Shown here in pieces: positions 39,336 through 49,298 of a DNA stretch of 64,000 bases (within the stretch, counting starts at the first letter, position 1; the number at the start of each line of letters is the position of its first letter). The stretch spans positions 744,001 to 808,000 of the forward strand of contig JANSWZ010000001.1 of the NCBI GenBank assembly GCA_024743215.1, read 5' to 3'. The stretch is from Alphaproteobacteria bacterium. GTDB lineage: Bacteria > Pseudomonadota > Alphaproteobacteria > Rhizobiales > GCA-2746425. Both the position numbers and the translations under genes were made by a program. Under the pieces are notes generated by a model. The model worked only from the letters and a program-made list of their open reading frames with translations, did not search any database and had not been told where the DNA came from.

Positions 39336-40478
39336 TTATCCTTTGCTTTCTTTGGCAAGAGCATCGGCCTGTGGAATCCACTCTTCACGGTCGATGCGTC
39401 CTTTGAAACTCAGGTGGTCGTCCACCCAGTCCTTGTTGGCCTGATCCCAGGCAGCAATCTGGTCGAAATGGAAAATGCCCAGACCGTTCAGAATTCCTTC
39501 GATCTTCGGGCCAACGCCCTTAATACGTTTCAAATCGTCAGCACTTCCGCCGCGCGCTTCTGTCAGCATAGCTGGTTTGCTTGCTTCAGACACCGGAGCG
39601 TCTGATTTGGCAGGCGCAGCTTTTCCAGGTTTTTTGGCAGTCTTGGAATCAGGGGAAGAAGCAGACTCTGTTTTTTGTGCAGTCGCCTTGTCAGTCTTTG
39701 GAGCCACAGCTTGCTTCGCTGGTTTAGGTTTTGCCGCCTTGGGCTTTGGCTTGCCGGAAACGGCATCAGGTTGTGGACCACCATTTATCGAGACGCCAGC
39801 ATCCACTTCGCAAGCCACGGGTGCGCCATCGACCAGATGTGCAAATGGCACAGCACCTTCAGGCCCGTATTCCAATGAGGCTTCGTCAAGGCTTGTCCGA
39901 CCACCGAATGGTACCGAGAAATGCCTACCGTTTTGCGGTCCAGGCGTAATTTCGTTGCCATCCGAAATGGCATCCAGCATGGCTTCGAAGGTTTCGACAG
40001 TCAGATCTTCGTATGTATCTTTCCAGATCTGAACCATGGGCGCATTCACGCATGCCCCGAGGCATTCCACTTCTTCCCAGGAAAAATTCCCATCTTCCGA
40101 AATTTCATGTGCGTGCTCGGCAATGCGCTTTTGGCACACCGCCTTGATATCCCCAGATCCGCGCAACATGCAGGGTGTCGTCCCACAAACCTGGATATGT
40201 GCCTTCTTACCAACAGGTTGAAGCTGGAACATCGTGTAAAATGTCGCAACTTCAAGAACGCGAATGTAAGGCATGTTCAGCATTTCGCCGACCTTACGAA
40301 TGGCTGGTTCTGTCAACCAGCCTTCGTGCTGTTCCTGAGCACGCCACAACAGTGGAATGACCGCAGATGCTTCCCGGCCTTCGGGAAACTTAGAAATCTG
40401 ACCTTCAGCCCATGCCTGATTGTCCTGTGTGAATACAAAGGAATCAGGTTGTTCTGAATGAAGACGACGGACTGACAT
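39336..40478 (-). CDS. nuoE: NADH-quinone oxidoreductase subunit E with a long C-terminal HhH extension
   Basis: The first ~170 residues are a complete NuoE, with the [2Fe-2S] ligands in [10 protein letters not shown] and CLGACVNAP. Family members are usually 160-180 residues; this one has 380. A Lys/Ala/Pro-rich linker (about 240-300) leads to a C-terminal domain (314-380) with the helix-hairpin-helix motif KGVGPK and KGRIDREEW. That domain matches the tail of ribosomal protein S2 in this window at about 35 of 64 positions by hand. Extended NuoE proteins are known in Rhizobiales; the tail's role is unknown. The ATG shares one base with the nuoD stop (TAATG). Confidence 0.95.
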   Translation of the reverse strand: MSVRRLHSEQPDSFVFTQDNQAWAEGQISKFPEGREASAVIPLLWRAQEQHEGWLTEPAIRKVGEMLNMPYIRVLEVATFYTMFQLQPVGKKAHIQVCGTTPCMLRGSGDIKAVCQKRIAEHAHEISEDGNFSWEEVECLGACVNAPMVQIWKDTYEDLTVETFEAMLDAISDGNEITPGPQNGRHFSVPFGGRTSLDEASLEYGPEGAVPFAHLVDGAPVACEVDAGVSINGGPQPDAVSGKPKPKAAKPKPAKQAVAPKTDKATAQKTESASSPDSKTAKKPGKAAPAKSDAPVSEASKPAMLTEARGGSADDLKRIKGVGPKIEGILNGLGIFHFDQIAAWDQANKDWVDDHLSFKGRIDREEWIPQADALAKESKG

Positions 40479-41668
40479 TACCGGTCTACCTCACCAAATA
40501 CGATATCCAGGGATCCGATGACCGCAGACACATCAGCCAGCATGTGGCCTCTGCAGATGTCATCCATTGCCTGCAAATGGGCAAAGCCCGGCGCTTTAAT
40601 CTTGCAACGATACGGTTTGTTGGAGCCATCTGAAACCAGATAAACGCCAAACTCACCTTTCGGAGCTTCTACAGCTGCATAAACCTCACCGGCAGGCACT
40701 TTGTAGCCCTCGGTGTACAGCTTGAAGTGATGAATAAGCGCTTCCATCGAGCGCTTCATTTCACTGCGTTTCGGCGGCACCATTTTACCATCCAGCGAGG
40801 AGATCGGCCCACGCCCTTCTGCAGATTTCAACTTCTGAATACATTGCTTCATGATGCTGACAGATTGGCGCATTTCTTCCATACGGATGAGATAGCGATC
40901 ATAACAATCACCATTTTTTCCGATGGGAATATCGAATTCCATCTCGTCGTAACATTCATATGGCTGGGACTTGCGCAAATCCCAGGCAGCACCGGAACCG
41001 CGCACCATGACGCCGGAAAAACCCCAGCGCCAGGCATCGTCAAGATCGACGACTGCGATATCAACATTACGCTGCTTGAAAATACGGTTGTTTGTCAGCA
41101 GCTGATCAATGTCATCACAGACATGCAGGAATGGGTCGCAGAAATCCGCAATATCATCGATCAAATCTTCAGGAAGGTCCTGATGAACACCGCCTGGACG
41201 GAAGTAAGCCGCGTGCAGCCTTGCACCACAGGCACGCTCATAAAAGACCATCAGCTTTTCGCGTTCTTCAAAACCCCAAAGAGGCGGCGTCAAAGCCCCA
41301 ACATCCATGGCCTGCGTGGTGACATTCAACAAATGAGACAAAATCCTGCCGATTTCCGAATACAGGACGCGAATCAATTGCCCACGTTTTGGCACCTCAA
41401 TTCCAGCCAATCGTTCAACAGCCAGCGCAAAGGCGTGTTCCTGATTCATGGGAGCCACGTAATCCAGCCGATCAAAATACGGGATGGCCTGGAGATATGT
41501 CTTGTGCTCAATCAGCTTTTCCGTGCCGCGATGCAGCAGCCCGATATGCGGGTCAACCCGCTCCACGACTTCGCCATCCAGTTCCAGAACCAGACGTAGA
41601 ACGCCGTGAGCCGCCGGATGCTGCGGACCGAAATTGATATTGAAATTGCGAACTTGTGCTTCACTCAT
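40478..41668 (-). CDS. nuoD: NADH-quinone oxidoreductase subunit D
   Basis: 49-kDa quinone-site subunit of complex I. The 396-residue protein starts with [13 protein letters not shown], containing the His residues near the quinone head, and shows LHRGTEKL and SGDRGPD-like later segments; the C terminus ends DIVFGEVDR, as usual. I use ATG 41668, with GAGGGG about 8 nt upstream; a TTG at 41683 lies upstream. It overlaps nuoE by one base. Confidence 0.97.
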   Translation of the reverse strand: MSEAQVRNFNINFGPQHPAAHGVLRLVLELDGEVVERVDPHIGLLHRGTEKLIEHKTYLQAIPYFDRLDYVAPMNQEHAFALAVERLAGIEVPKRGQLIRVLYSEIGRILSHLLNVTTQAMDVGALTPPLWGFEEREKLMVFYERACGARLHAAYFRPGGVHQDLPEDLIDDIADFCDPFLHVCDDIDQLLTNNRIFKQRNVDIAVVDLDDAWRWGFSGVMVRGSGAAWDLRKSQPYECYDEMEFDIPIGKNGDCYDRYLIRMEEMRQSVSIMKQCIQKLKSAEGRGPISSLDGKMVPPKRSEMKRSMEALIHHFKLYTEGYKVPAGEVYAAVEAPKGEFGVYLVSDGSNKPYRCKIKAPGFAHLQAMDDICRGHMLADVSAVIGSLDIVFGEVDR

Positions 41669-41679
41669 CGGTCTGCCCC

Positions 41680-42300
41680 TCAATTCGCTTTTTCATCGCC
41701 GGGCAGCACATATTCAGTGCCTTCCCATGGCGAGAGGAAATCAAAGCTGCGGAATTCCTGTGGCAGTTCCACCGGTTCATACACGACGCGCTTTCGCTCA
41801 TCGTCGTAACGCACTTCCACAAAGCCGGTTAACGGGAAATCCTTGCGCAGCGGATGGCCTTCAAAGCCATAATCCGTCAACAGTCGACGCAAATCCGGAT
41901 GGCCGGAAAACAAAATGCCGTACAGATCATAAGCTTCGCGCTCGCACCAGTCTGCCGCTGGAAAAATACTGACAACACTTGGCACCGGATCGTCTTCCGT
42001 TGTGCTGAGCTTCACCCGAATTCGGGTATTATGCTGAGGGCTGAGCAGATGGTAGACAACTTCAAATCGCTCTTCACGTGCGGGATAGTCAGCGCCACAC
42101 ATATCAACAAAACTTAGAAACTTGGTTGATGTATTATCTCGCAGGAACCGCAAGACACTTTCAATGTCGCCGCGCGCCACGGTCAGCGTCAATTCGCCAA
42201 AGGATTGGGTACTATCCAGCACAGATGCACCCAGATTGTCAGCAATATGCTCTGCCAAATCTTTAAGGGTGGCTTCGTTTTCTGCTATGTCTAAGCTCAT
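41680..42300 (-). CDS. nuoC: NADH-quinone oxidoreductase subunit C
   Basis: 30-kDa subunit in the peripheral arm. The 206-residue protein has the complex I 30-kDa signature around [22 protein letters not shown] and the C-terminal tail [13 protein letters not shown]. NuoC and NuoD are separate genes here, unlike the fused form in E. coli. The start at ATG 42300 is uncertain (a TTG at 42324 is possible), as neither has a strong ribosome site. Confidence 0.96.
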   Translation of the reverse strand: MSLDIAENEATLKDLAEHIADNLGASVLDSTQSFGELTLTVARGDIESVLRFLRDNTSTKFLSFVDMCGADYPAREERFEVVYHLLSPQHNTRIRVKLSTTEDDPVPSVVSIFPAADWCEREAYDLYGILFSGHPDLRRLLTDYGFEGHPLRKDFPLTGFVEVRYDDERKRVVYEPVELPQEFRSFDFLSPWEGTEYVLPGDEKAN

Positions 42301-42357
42301 AAATTCAAGCTCTATCTGCTCCAACCCGGCCGTATTGGTCCGGACTGAATGGAATCA

Positions 42358-42939
42358 TCAACGTTCTATTGTGCCAGTGCGGCGTATTTTCTTTTGTAGC
42401 AGCAATATCCCGTACAGCAGTGCTTCTGCCGTTGGTGGACATCCGGGAACATAAATATCCACCGGCACCACACGGTCACAGCCGCGCACAACTGAATAGG
42501 AATAATGATAGTAACCGCCACCATTGGCACAGGAGCCCATGGAAATCACATATCTCGGCTCGGGCATCTGATCGTAAACCTTGCGCAACGCCGGTGCCAT
42601 TTTGTTGGTCAGCGTGCCAGCCACAATCATCACATCCGACTGACGCGGAGAAGCGCGCGGCGCAACGCCAAAACGTTCCGCATCATAGCGCGGCATAGAC
42701 ATCTGCATCATTTCCACAGCGCAGCAAGCCAAACCAAAAGTCATCCACATCAAGGAGCCGGTGCGTGCCCAGGTGATCAGATCATCTGTCGCCGCGACAA
42801 TGAAACCCTTGTCAGCAAGTTCCGCGTTTATATCGTTAAAGTACGCATCCTGACTGCCAATCAGCTCACCAGTCTTGGGGTCAATGATACCCTTGGGAGC
42901 AGGCGCTATCAGTGTCGAATGTTGCTCATTCACGCTCAT
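42358..42939 (-). CDS. nuoB: NADH-quinone oxidoreductase subunit B
   Basis: Carries the terminal [4Fe-4S] cluster N2. The 193-residue protein has the ligand motifs [17 protein letters not shown] and [13 protein letters not shown]. The first ~35 residues are a variable extension. It follows nuoA by 19 nt. Confidence 0.97.
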   Translation of the reverse strand: MSVNEQHSTLIAPAPKGIIDPKTGELIGSQDAYFNDINAELADKGFIVAATDDLITWARTGSLMWMTFGLACCAVEMMQMSMPRYDAERFGVAPRASPRQSDVMIVAGTLTNKMAPALRKVYDQMPEPRYVISMGSCANGGGYYHYSYSVVRGCDRVVPVDIYVPGCPPTAEALLYGILLLQKKIRRTGTIER

Positions 42940-42958
42940 CTGTCAGATCCCGCTTTCA

Positions 42959-43324
42959 TCAATCCCATTCCAGCGCCCCTTTTTTCCACTCATAAATGAA
43001 GCCGATGGTCAAAATCCCGAGGAAAATCATCATTGAGACATAGCCGTAAAGACCGATATCACCAAAGGCGACAGCCCATGGGAACAGGAATGCCACTTCC
43101 AGATCAAAAATGATGAACAGGATTGCCACCAGATAGAAGCGGACATCAAATTTCATCCGGGCGTCGTCAAAAGCGTTGAAACCACACTCATAGGCGGACA
43201 GTTTTTCGCTGTCAGGCGCCTTGTAGGCGACAATGAACGGAGCGACGAGCAGAGCCAAGCCTATGAACAGTGCGATTCCGATGAAAATAACAATCGGAAG
43301 ATACTGGCTCAATAAGGGTTCCAT
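42959..43324 (-). CDS. nuoA: NADH-quinone oxidoreductase subunit A
   Basis: Small membrane subunit of complex I with three helices and the TMH1-2 loop that contacts the quinone site ([20 protein letters not shown], with the Cys seen in most homologues). The 121-residue length is normal. First gene of the nuo operon; its promoter should lie in the 395-bp region to the right, which it shares with the divergent cupredoxin gene. Confidence 0.97.
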   Translation of the reverse strand: MEPLLSQYLPIVIFIGIALFIGLALLVAPFIVAYKAPDSEKLSAYECGFNAFDDARMKFDVRFYLVAILFIIFDLEVAFLFPWAVAFGDIGLYGYVSMMIFLGILTIGFIYEWKKGALEWD

Positions 43325-43719
43325 TGATCAAAATCCGTTCAGTTTCATATTACTTAGCACACTTAACAGGCGCCGTATTGCGCTGCACTGCGGCAAATCG
43401 CTTGCCAGCCGCGACAAGTTGATTGAATACGCTCAACGCTAGCATCAGTTCGCAAGCTTTTCCATTGCACAGGGCGCACAAAAAACTCAGGCAGTCTTTT
43501 CAGGTCCGAGGCTTACCCAAGGCCATGTTTTCGTGCAAGCCCCAAACAGCACCAGAGTGCCTAAATTTCACCAAATTCGTACAAACATGCGCCAAAGCTT
43601 GGGTAATCGCAAAAAGTTTTCATGTGTCTGAAACTTTTTGAAACATGGCGACGTATCACTTCCCAGAAAGCGCGACGGCCACCGTCTGGCTTTCACCCAT
43701 ACAAACAGGATCAAGCATT
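43325..43719. promoter_or_regulatory. Divergent intergenic region between nuoA and the cupredoxin gene
   Basis: It must hold the promoters of the nuo operon (leftward) and the cupredoxin gene (rightward). I see no protein gene in it. The clearest structure is a perfect 9-bp inverted repeat at 43611-43639. No -35/-10 pair is close enough to consensus to call. Confidence 0.55.
43611..43639. repeat. 9-bp perfect inverted repeat upstream of the cupredoxin gene
   Basis: AAAAAGTTT (43611-43619) is repeated in reverse complement as AAACTTTTT (43631-43639) with an 11-nt spacer. It lies 81-109 bp before the cupredoxin ATG, a plausible operator site. The arms are AT-rich, so chance is a real alternative. 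Confidence 0.5.
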
Positions 43720-44037
43720 ATGACCAAATTCTTCAAAACACTCATCACTGCAAGCGCCGTTGTCTGTCTTGCGGGTATTGCACACGCTGCCGACATTAAA
43801 GCCGATATCCAGGGAATGTCCTTCAGCCCAGCCACCATTACTGTCTCGGTTGGAGACACCATTACATTCACCAATCGTGATGGTGCGCCGCACACAGCAA
43901 CTGCAGTAGACGGGTCGTTTTCGACCGCAACCCTGCGCAAAGGCAAATCAGAAACCATTGCGTTTGATTCCGCTGGAACATTTGCTTTTTTCTGCAAAAT
44001 TCATCCGGGTATGAAAGGAACGATTGTCGTTCAGTAA
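43720..44037 (+). CDS. Secreted cupredoxin (plastocyanin/pseudoazurin-like)
   Basis: A 105-residue small blue copper protein. The signal peptide covers residues 1-23 (cleavage after AHA). The type 1 copper ligands are in the expected order: His58 in GAPHTA, then Cys92, His95 and Met98 in FCKIHPGM. A periplasmic electron carrier is likely, but the donor and acceptor are unknown. ATG 43720 has AGGA about 9-10 nt upstream; a longer frame from 43645 would put the signal peptide in the middle. It is convergent with the ECF sigma/anti-sigma pair and shares a bidirectional terminator with it. Confidence 0.92.
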   Translation: MTKFFKTLITASAVVCLAGIAHAADIKADIQGMSFSPATITVSVGDTITFTNRDGAPHTATAVDGSFSTATLRKGKSETIAFDSAGTFAFFCKIHPGMKGTIVVQ

Positions 44038-44056
44038 CCCCCGAATAACAGAGCGT

Positions 44057-44090
44057 AAAAAAGGCTGCCTTGTTAGAGGCAGCCTTTTTT
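44057..44090. terminator. Bidirectional rho-independent terminator
   Basis: GGCTGCC/GGCAGCC (44063-44084) with an 8-nt loop is flanked by six A residues on the left and six T residues on the right, so it can stop the cupredoxin transcript from the left and the anti-sigma transcript from the right. Confidence 0.92.
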
Positions 44091-44132
44091 ATAATCATGT
44101 TTCCGGTGATTGCAGAAATGTGAGATCACACT

Positions 44133-44894
44133 CTATCTTGCCCGGCTGCTGATCTGTCCCTGAAAAACAATCTCGCCCGGCGCTGTTGGAGATATGGCGC
44201 CCTGCTCCTGTGGGCGTGCCAGCAGAAGCACGGCCTGATCAAACTCTTCAGTCTTCAAGATATCCGCATAATTGAGCCATTGCCATGATGCGGATGTGAC
44301 ATTGCCAAGATAACTAAGCGCGTCACCCACCTGTACCCACAGCTCCAACGGGCCCTCTGCGAATGGATCCCCCTGCCCGTCCTGTTTCAGCGGACGGATA
44401 TGAATTCCCTGACGCGCCGGGTCGACAGTTGCGATGAACTGCAATCCAGCAGTATCCGTGGTCAGAACAGCCAGGCGATCCGGCACCACTGATGGCGGCT
44501 GCAGCAAAGAGCCATCAATCACAACAAAAGCTGCCAGTCCGGCAGCCAGGGACACCAATCCCGCGCTAAGGCCGCGCCAACGGTTACGTGACCTGCGAAG
44601 CTTATCCAGATCCACAACAGTACGGTTCGAATCAGATTTCTGTTCAGATGCACTCAGTTCAAGGGTTTCGTTCACCCGTAGCCAGACTGAAGCGTCAGGT
44701 TGTTCCTCCGGAGCGGATTGCAGAACAGGTGCAAGGATGTGCTTCCAATCCTCCACCAGAGACATGACGGATGTATCTTTCGCCAGCAGTGCCTCAAAGG
44801 CGGTTCTCTCACGTACTGACAGCGTGTCCAGCACATATTCCCCAGCGACTGCCCGCAAATCGTCATGAAACTCTTCTGTGGCGTTGTCAGTCAT
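44133..44894 (-). CDS. Anti-sigma factor (RskA family)
   Basis: A 253-residue single-pass membrane protein. The N-terminal ~100 residues resemble the zinc-less anti-sigma domain (GEYVLDTLSVRERTAFE near 19-35), a helix at about residues 108-126 crosses the membrane, and the periplasmic C terminus is an RskA-like beta domain (PLELWVQVGDALSYLGNV). It would hold the sigma factor encoded just upstream at the membrane until a signal arrives. The ATG overlaps the sigma stop (ATGA), so both are made together. The inducing signal and the site-1 protease are unknown. Confidence 0.87.
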   Translation of the reverse strand: MTDNATEEFHDDLRAVAGEYVLDTLSVRERTAFEALLAKDTSVMSLVEDWKHILAPVLQSAPEEQPDASVWLRVNETLELSASEQKSDSNRTVVDLDKLRRSRNRWRGLSAGLVSLAAGLAAFVVIDGSLLQPPSVVPDRLAVLTTDTAGLQFIATVDPARQGIHIRPLKQDGQGDPFAEGPLELWVQVGDALSYLGNVTSASWQWLNYADILKTEEFDQAVLLLARPQEQGAISPTAPGEIVFQGQISSRAR

Positions 44895-45451
44895 TGCGAA
44901 ACACACTCCCGCAACGACAAAAGCCCACGACGTATCCAGGTCTTGACAGTGTTGACCGGCGCATCCAGCTGCTCTGACAGTTCTTCACGCGACAGACCCT
45001 GACAATAGGCCAGGACAACGCATTGGCGCTGTGTCTCTTCCAGTTTACTCAGGCAGTGTTGCAAGGTCAGTCTGGTGGCCTCATCGCCACGGGGTTGATT
45101 GCTGTGCGAATCTTTTTCCATTTGGAAGTTCAGTACTTCGTCAGGCAGATCAATTTCCTTGCGACGTCGCTTGTGGTCGATGGCTGCATTTCTGGCGATC
45201 GTAGCTGCCCAACTCATCGCAGATGCGCGATTGGGGTCAAACTGATGGGCTGCTCGCCAAATTTTCAGAAACGTGTCGTGCAAGACATCCTCCGCCAAAC
45301 TTCTCTGGGGTATGATACGCAGCACAACGCCCAAAAGTTTCGAGGAGATCAGTTTGTAAAGGGTTTCAAACGCAGCGCGGTCTTGTTGTGCGATTCGCTT
45401 AAGACAGGCTTCAGGAGTTAATGTTGGTTCGGCCACAGGATTTTTCCACAC
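44891..45451 (-). CDS. ECF-family RNA polymerase sigma factor
   Basis: A 186-residue sigma-70 group 4 protein. Region 2 is at about residues 25-95 (LAEDVLHDTFLKIWRAA, with the -10-binding residues) and region 4 at about 125-180 (LSREELSEQL-APVNTVKTWIRRG, helix-turn-helix). The longest frame starts with GTG at 45451; a GTG at 45436 is possible, and neither has a strong ribosome site. It is coupled to the RskA-type anti-sigma gene. This pairing resembles the SigK/RskA and ECF19-like groups. It probably controls its own operon and perhaps the cupredoxin, but I cannot identify its target promoter here. Confidence 0.88.
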   Translation of the reverse strand: MWKNPVAEPTLTPEACLKRIAQQDRAAFETLYKLISSKLLGVVLRIIPQRSLAEDVLHDTFLKIWRAAHQFDPNRASAMSWAATIARNAAIDHKRRRKEIDLPDEVLNFQMEKDSHSNQPRGDEATRLTLQHCLSKLEETQRQCVVLAYCQGLSREELSEQLDAPVNTVKTWIRRGLLSLRECVSQ

Positions 45452-45578
45452 TCGAAACTTTGCCCCCCGACCTTAACACTATCTGCGTGCAAGTCGTCAT
45501 GCACGTTGCGCTTCACAACAATAGGGACAAATCTAAAATCCAAATTCCACCGCACCCAACCAGGTTGGACAATGAAAA

Positions 45579-45655
45579 TGGCGGGAGTGACGAGACTCGA
45601 ACTCGCGACCTCCGGCGTGACAGGCCGGCACTCTAACCAACTGAGCTACACCCCC
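45579..45655 (-). tRNA. tRNA-Asp (anticodon GTC)
   Basis: Seventy-seven nucleotides that fold as a complete cloverleaf. The acceptor strands GGGGGTG and CACTCCC pair fully (with one G-U), the anticodon stem CCGGC/GCCGG closes the loop CTGTCAC with anticodon GTC, and the T loop has TTCGAGT. CCA is encoded. Confidence 0.96.
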
Positions 45656-45775
45656 GCGGGTGGCAGGATAACTCTCCTGCATGAGTGGTGGCTGACTTAC
45701 GCTGGTGAACCATTTTCGTCAAGCGCCGAATTCGGTTTCCAACAACAGGTAGCCACCTGTCTGTTTGCCAAGCGA

Positions 45776-45851
<76 letters not shown>

Positions 45852-45999
45852 GCCGCTTAGCGTGCGGGTGGTAGCCCGAAACAACGCGCATGACAAGATG
45901 AATTTACGTAAATTGTGGGTAAATTATCAAGCTTCATGCTGAGACTTGAGTTTGTGGAAGACGGAAACCGGAAATCTGACGCAAAATCGGCCGACATAC

Positions 46000-46036
46000 A
46001 AAAAACCGCCTGGCATGTTTCCATGCCACGGCGGTT
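46000..46036 (-). terminator. Rho-independent terminator of hupB
   Basis: On the minus strand, AACCGCC and GGCGGTT extended by the TGGCATG/CATGCCA stem, with one bulge, close a 4-nt loop and are followed by six T residues. It starts about 28 nt after the HU stop. Confidence 0.92.
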
Positions 46037-46064
46037 CAATTCGTCACGATATTGAAACAAGCAA

Positions 46065-46340
46065 TTACTTGTTTACAGCATCCTTGAGGCCTTTACCGGC
46101 CTTGAATTTAGGTGACTTGGATGCTGGAATTTTGATTGTCTCACCGGTGCGCGGGTTGCGGCCATCTGTGGCAGCACGGTGCGCTACGGAGAAATTACCA
46201 AATCCGATCAGGCGCACTTCGTCACCACCGGACAGAGCATCGCTGATTGCTTCGAATGTTGCTTCTACTGCAGTTCCGGCATCTGCTTTTGTCTGGCCGG
46301 ATTTTTCTGCAACAGCGGCAATAAGTTCGTTCTTGTTCAT
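46065..46340 (-). CDS. hupB: HU family DNA-binding protein
   Basis: Nucleoid protein that binds and bends DNA without sequence preference. The 91-residue protein has the HU fold, with the flexible beta arm AHRAATDGRNPRTGETIKIPA and the proline at its tip, and the C-terminal helix FKAGKGLKDAVN. The second of two adjacent ATG codons is a better fit to the AAGGAG ribosome site (6 nt), so the start is 46340 rather than 46343. It lies between lon and the tRNA genes. Confidence 0.97.
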   Translation of the reverse strand: MNKNELIAAVAEKSGQTKADAGTAVEATFEAISDALSGGDEVRLIGFGNFSVAHRAATDGRNPRTGETIKIPASKSPKFKAGKGLKDAVNK

Positions 46341-46473
46341 CATGAACTCCTTTTGATGTCAGGAGCAGAGAGATCATTGATTCTCCCTTAGTCTCCGTTC
46401 GCAGAAAGTCTTCATTCTTGGACTGAAAGGCAAGTGCAAAACGGCAGGAAACCGGGTTTTTCCGCGCAAAAAT

Positions 46474-46506
46474 GAAAAAAACCCGGTCAGCTAGGCCGAC
46501 CGGGTT
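46474..46506 (-). terminator. Rho-independent terminator of lon
   Basis: AACCCGGTC pairs with GACCGGGTT around a 9-nt region on the minus strand and is followed by seven T residues. It lies 42 nt after the lon stop. Confidence 0.92.
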
Positions 46507-46547
46507 GATGATCAAGGCGAAAACACGCCTGAATTGTGACGATAATG

Positions 46548-48977
46548 TCAGTGTGCAACCATACCGCTACTTGCTTCCGACTCACCTGAGGTGGGAGCAG
46601 ACGGCGCTTTGTCAAATTCTTCCGGCGACCATTCAATCGCAACCGGAGCTTCTACGAGCGCATGTTTGAGCACTTCATCCATGTGAGAAACCGGGATGAT
46701 CTCCATACCGTCAGTCACGTTGTTCGGAATTTCCGCCAGATCTTTGGCATTCTCTTCCGGTATCAATACCGTCTTGATACCGCCGCGCAACGCCGCAAGC
46801 AGCTTCTCCTTAAGTCCACCAATCGGCAGTGCACGCCCGCGAAGGGTCACCTCACCCGTCATTGCGATGTCCTTGCGCACAGGAATTCCCGTGATAATGG
46901 AAACTATGGCTGTTGCCATGGCTATACCGGCAGAAGGACCATCCTTGGGCGTGGCACCTTCAGGTACATGAACGTGAATATCGCGTTTATCAAACATGGG
47001 AGGTTTAAAGCCGAAATCCACTGACCGTGATCGAACATAGGATGCTGCAGCAGAGATGGATTCTTTCATCACATCCCGCAGATTTCCCGTCACTGTCATC
47101 TTGCCCTTACCCGGCATCATGACACCTTCAATTGTCAGCAACTCTCCGCCAACTTCCGTCCATGCCAAACCGGTGACAACACCAACCTGGTCTTCACCTT
47201 CGGCCTGACCAAAGCGGTACTTCTGGACGCCGAGGAAATCTTCAAGATTTTCCGCAGTCACCACGATCTTGGTCTGACTGGAATCAGTCAGCAGTCGAGT
47301 GACAGCTTTCCGAGCCAGTTTTGACAACTCTCGTTCCAGGTTACGAACACCGGCTTCCTTTGTGTACAGACGCACAACGTTCAAAAGGGCATCGTCCCTT
47401 ATCTCGAATTCACCATCCCGCAGGCCATGATTCTTAACTGCTTTACCCAAAAGATGCCGTTTGGCGATCTCCAGTTTTTCGTCTTCCGTGTAGCCTGCAA
47501 GGCGGATGATCTCCATCCGATCCATCAACGGTCCAGGAATATTCAAAGTGTTGGATGTGGTCACAAACATCACATTGGAGAGATCATAGTCCACTTCCAG
47601 ATAGTGATCCGCAAAACTGTTGTTTTGTTCCGGATCCAGAACCTCCAACAGCGCTGATGACGGATCGCCACGGAAATCCATACCCATCTTGTCGATCTCA
47701 TCGAGCAGAAACAGCGGGTTGGATCTCTTTGCTTTCTTCATCGACTGGATCACTTTGCCGGGCATTGACCCTATATAGGTTCTGCGATGGCCGCGAATCT
47801 CGGCTTCATCTCTCACACCACCCAAAGACATGCGAACGAACTCACGGCCCGTTGATTTGGCAATGGATTTGCCCAGCGAGGTCTTGCCAACGCCGGGAGG
47901 CCCCACAAGACAAAGGATCGGACCTTTCAGCTTGTTGGATCGGCTTTGCACCGCAAGGTACTCGATGATCCGCTCTTTGACCTTTTCAAGACCGAAATGA
48001 TCCTTGTCCAAAACTTCCTGCGCTTTCTGCAGATCGATCTTGACCTTGGATTTCTTGCCCCAGGGAATACCGAGCAGCCAGTCGAGATAGTTGCGCACAA
48101 CCGTTGCCTCGGCAGACATCGGACTCATCTGACGCAGCTTTTTCATTTCCGCTTCAGCCTTTTCACGGGCCTCCTTGGAAAATTTGGTCTTGGCTATCTT
48201 TGCTTCCAGCTCGGCAAGCTCGTCCTTACCGTCCTCAGAATCCCCAAGTTCCTTCTGAATCGCTTTCATTTGCTCATTCAGATAATATTCACGCTGAGTC
48301 TTTTCCATTTGCCGCTTGACGCGCGAGCGAATGCGCTTTTCGACCTGAAGAACCGAAACTTCGCTTTCCATCAGCGCCAGAATGGCCTCAATCCGCTCAC
48401 CGACCGACACGATGCCTAGCAATGATTGCTTTTCCGGTATCTTGATAACCAAATGGGAGGCAATTGTATCCGCGAGTTTGGAAAAGTCCTCGATGTTGGC
48501 AACAGCGGCCAGAACTTCGGGCGAAATCTTCTTGTTCAGCTTCACATAATTCTCAAACTCGGACACAACCGAGCGTGAAAGCGCCTCAACTTCAACCTCA
48601 TTGCCAAATTCCTCAGGAATCATTTCGGCATGAGCCTCAAAGTAATCATCGCGATCTGTAAATTGAGTCACGCGGGCGCGGCTGGCACCTTCCACCAAGA
48701 CCTTCACAGTCCCATCTGGAAGTTTTAGCAGTTGCAGCACCGTCGCGAGCGTACCGATTTCATAGATGTCTTCGGGCTTTGGGTCACTGTCATTGGAGTC
48801 TTTCTGCGTGACAAGCATGATCTGCTTGTCATTCTTCATGACTTCTTCCAGAGCACTGATTGACTTTTCGCGCCCCACAAAGAGCGGCACAATCATATGC
48901 GGGAAAACCACGATGTCTCTCAACGGAAGGACCGGATAGACCGCATCATTTGAGTTGGTGCTTATATCTGCACTCAT
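46548..48977 (-). CDS. lon: ATP-dependent protease La (Lon)
   Basis: Hexameric AAA+ protease that degrades misfolded and regulatory proteins such as CcrM in relatives. The 809-residue protein has the N-terminal LON substrate domain, AAA+ motor with Walker A GPPGVGKT and Walker B FLLDEIDK, and the C-terminal serine protease domain with the catalytic dyad Ser682 (DGPSAG) and Lys725 (GGLKEKL). Spacing to the E. coli residues agrees (43 apart). ATG 48977 has AAGGA upstream. The gene lies between hupB and clpX, an order found in most alphaproteobacteria. The 313-bp region upstream should hold its promoter, possibly heat-inducible, though I found no clear sigma-32 site. Confidence 0.97.
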   Translation of the reverse strand: MSADISTNSNDAVYPVLPLRDIVVFPHMIVPLFVGREKSISALEEVMKNDKQIMLVTQKDSNDSDPKPEDIYEIGTLATVLQLLKLPDGTVKVLVEGASRARVTQFTDRDDYFEAHAEMIPEEFGNEVEVEALSRSVVSEFENYVKLNKKISPEVLAAVANIEDFSKLADTIASHLVIKIPEKQSLLGIVSVGERIEAILALMESEVSVLQVEKRIRSRVKRQMEKTQREYYLNEQMKAIQKELGDSEDGKDELAELEAKIAKTKFSKEAREKAEAEMKKLRQMSPMSAEATVVRNYLDWLLGIPWGKKSKVKIDLQKAQEVLDKDHFGLEKVKERIIEYLAVQSRSNKLKGPILCLVGPPGVGKTSLGKSIAKSTGREFVRMSLGGVRDEAEIRGHRRTYIGSMPGKVIQSMKKAKRSNPLFLLDEIDKMGMDFRGDPSSALLEVLDPEQNNSFADHYLEVDYDLSNVMFVTTSNTLNIPGPLMDRMEIIRLAGYTEDEKLEIAKRHLLGKAVKNHGLRDGEFEIRDDALLNVVRLYTKEAGVRNLERELSKLARKAVTRLLTDSSQTKIVVTAENLEDFLGVQKYRFGQAEGEDQVGVVTGLAWTEVGGELLTIEGVMMPGKGKMTVTGNLRDVMKESISAAASYVRSRSVDFGFKPPMFDKRDIHVHVPEGATPKDGPSAGIAMATAIVSIITGIPVRKDIAMTGEVTLRGRALPIGGLKEKLLAALRGGIKTVLIPEENAKDLAEIPNNVTDGMEIIPVSHMDEVLKHALVEAPVAIEWSPEEFDKAPSAPTSGESEASSGMVAH

Positions 48978-49290
48978 AATATTTTCCTTTTTGTTAGCCT
49001 CAGCTCCATTCCCCTCAAAGAGGCAGATAGGAACTGATCAAGCCGGCTTTCGCTCGCTGCAACGGGCTAGAAATGGTTTTGGTTAGGGCAGAACGCCCGC
49101 AACCTTATGCCATTTCAGAATCGCGTTGGTGGAAAGAATAGCACGGATAGTTAAAGAAATGGCGCGTTCGCACCGCCAATTCAAGGTGTGAATGTATGTT
49201 ATTCACTGGTGTGACAGATCAACCATATGATCTGTCACACGCAGGCAGTCCGCCTGCGCAAGGTCAGCTTGCCGGAAAAACCGCCTTTGA
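48978..49290. promoter_or_regulatory. lon-clpX intergenic region with stacked inverted repeats
   Basis: The 313-bp stretch between the clpX stop and the lon start holds, from right to left, the clpX terminator (49276-49298), a short hairpin GCAGGC/GCCTGC (49241-49257), a perfect 13-bp inverted repeat (49209-49240), and a 6-bp repeat GTGAAT/ATTCAC (49188-49206). The lon promoter should lie to their left. Confidence 0.6.
49209..49240. repeat. Perfect 13-bp inverted repeat between clpX and lon
   Basis: GTGTGACAGATCA and its exact complement flank the 6-nt spacer ACCATA. There is no T tract on either side, so it is not a standard terminator. It may be an operator for a dimeric regulator of lon, or an RNA structure at the clpX 3' end. 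Confidence 0.75.
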
Positions 49291-49298
49291 TCAGGCGG
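49276..49298 (-). terminator. Rho-independent terminator overlapping the clpX stop codon
   Basis: On the minus strand CCGCCT and AGGCGG (6 bp) close the loop GATCAA, followed by five T residues. The TGA stop of clpX lies at the base of the loop (49291-49293), so the terminator stem includes the last two codons. Confidence 0.75.
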
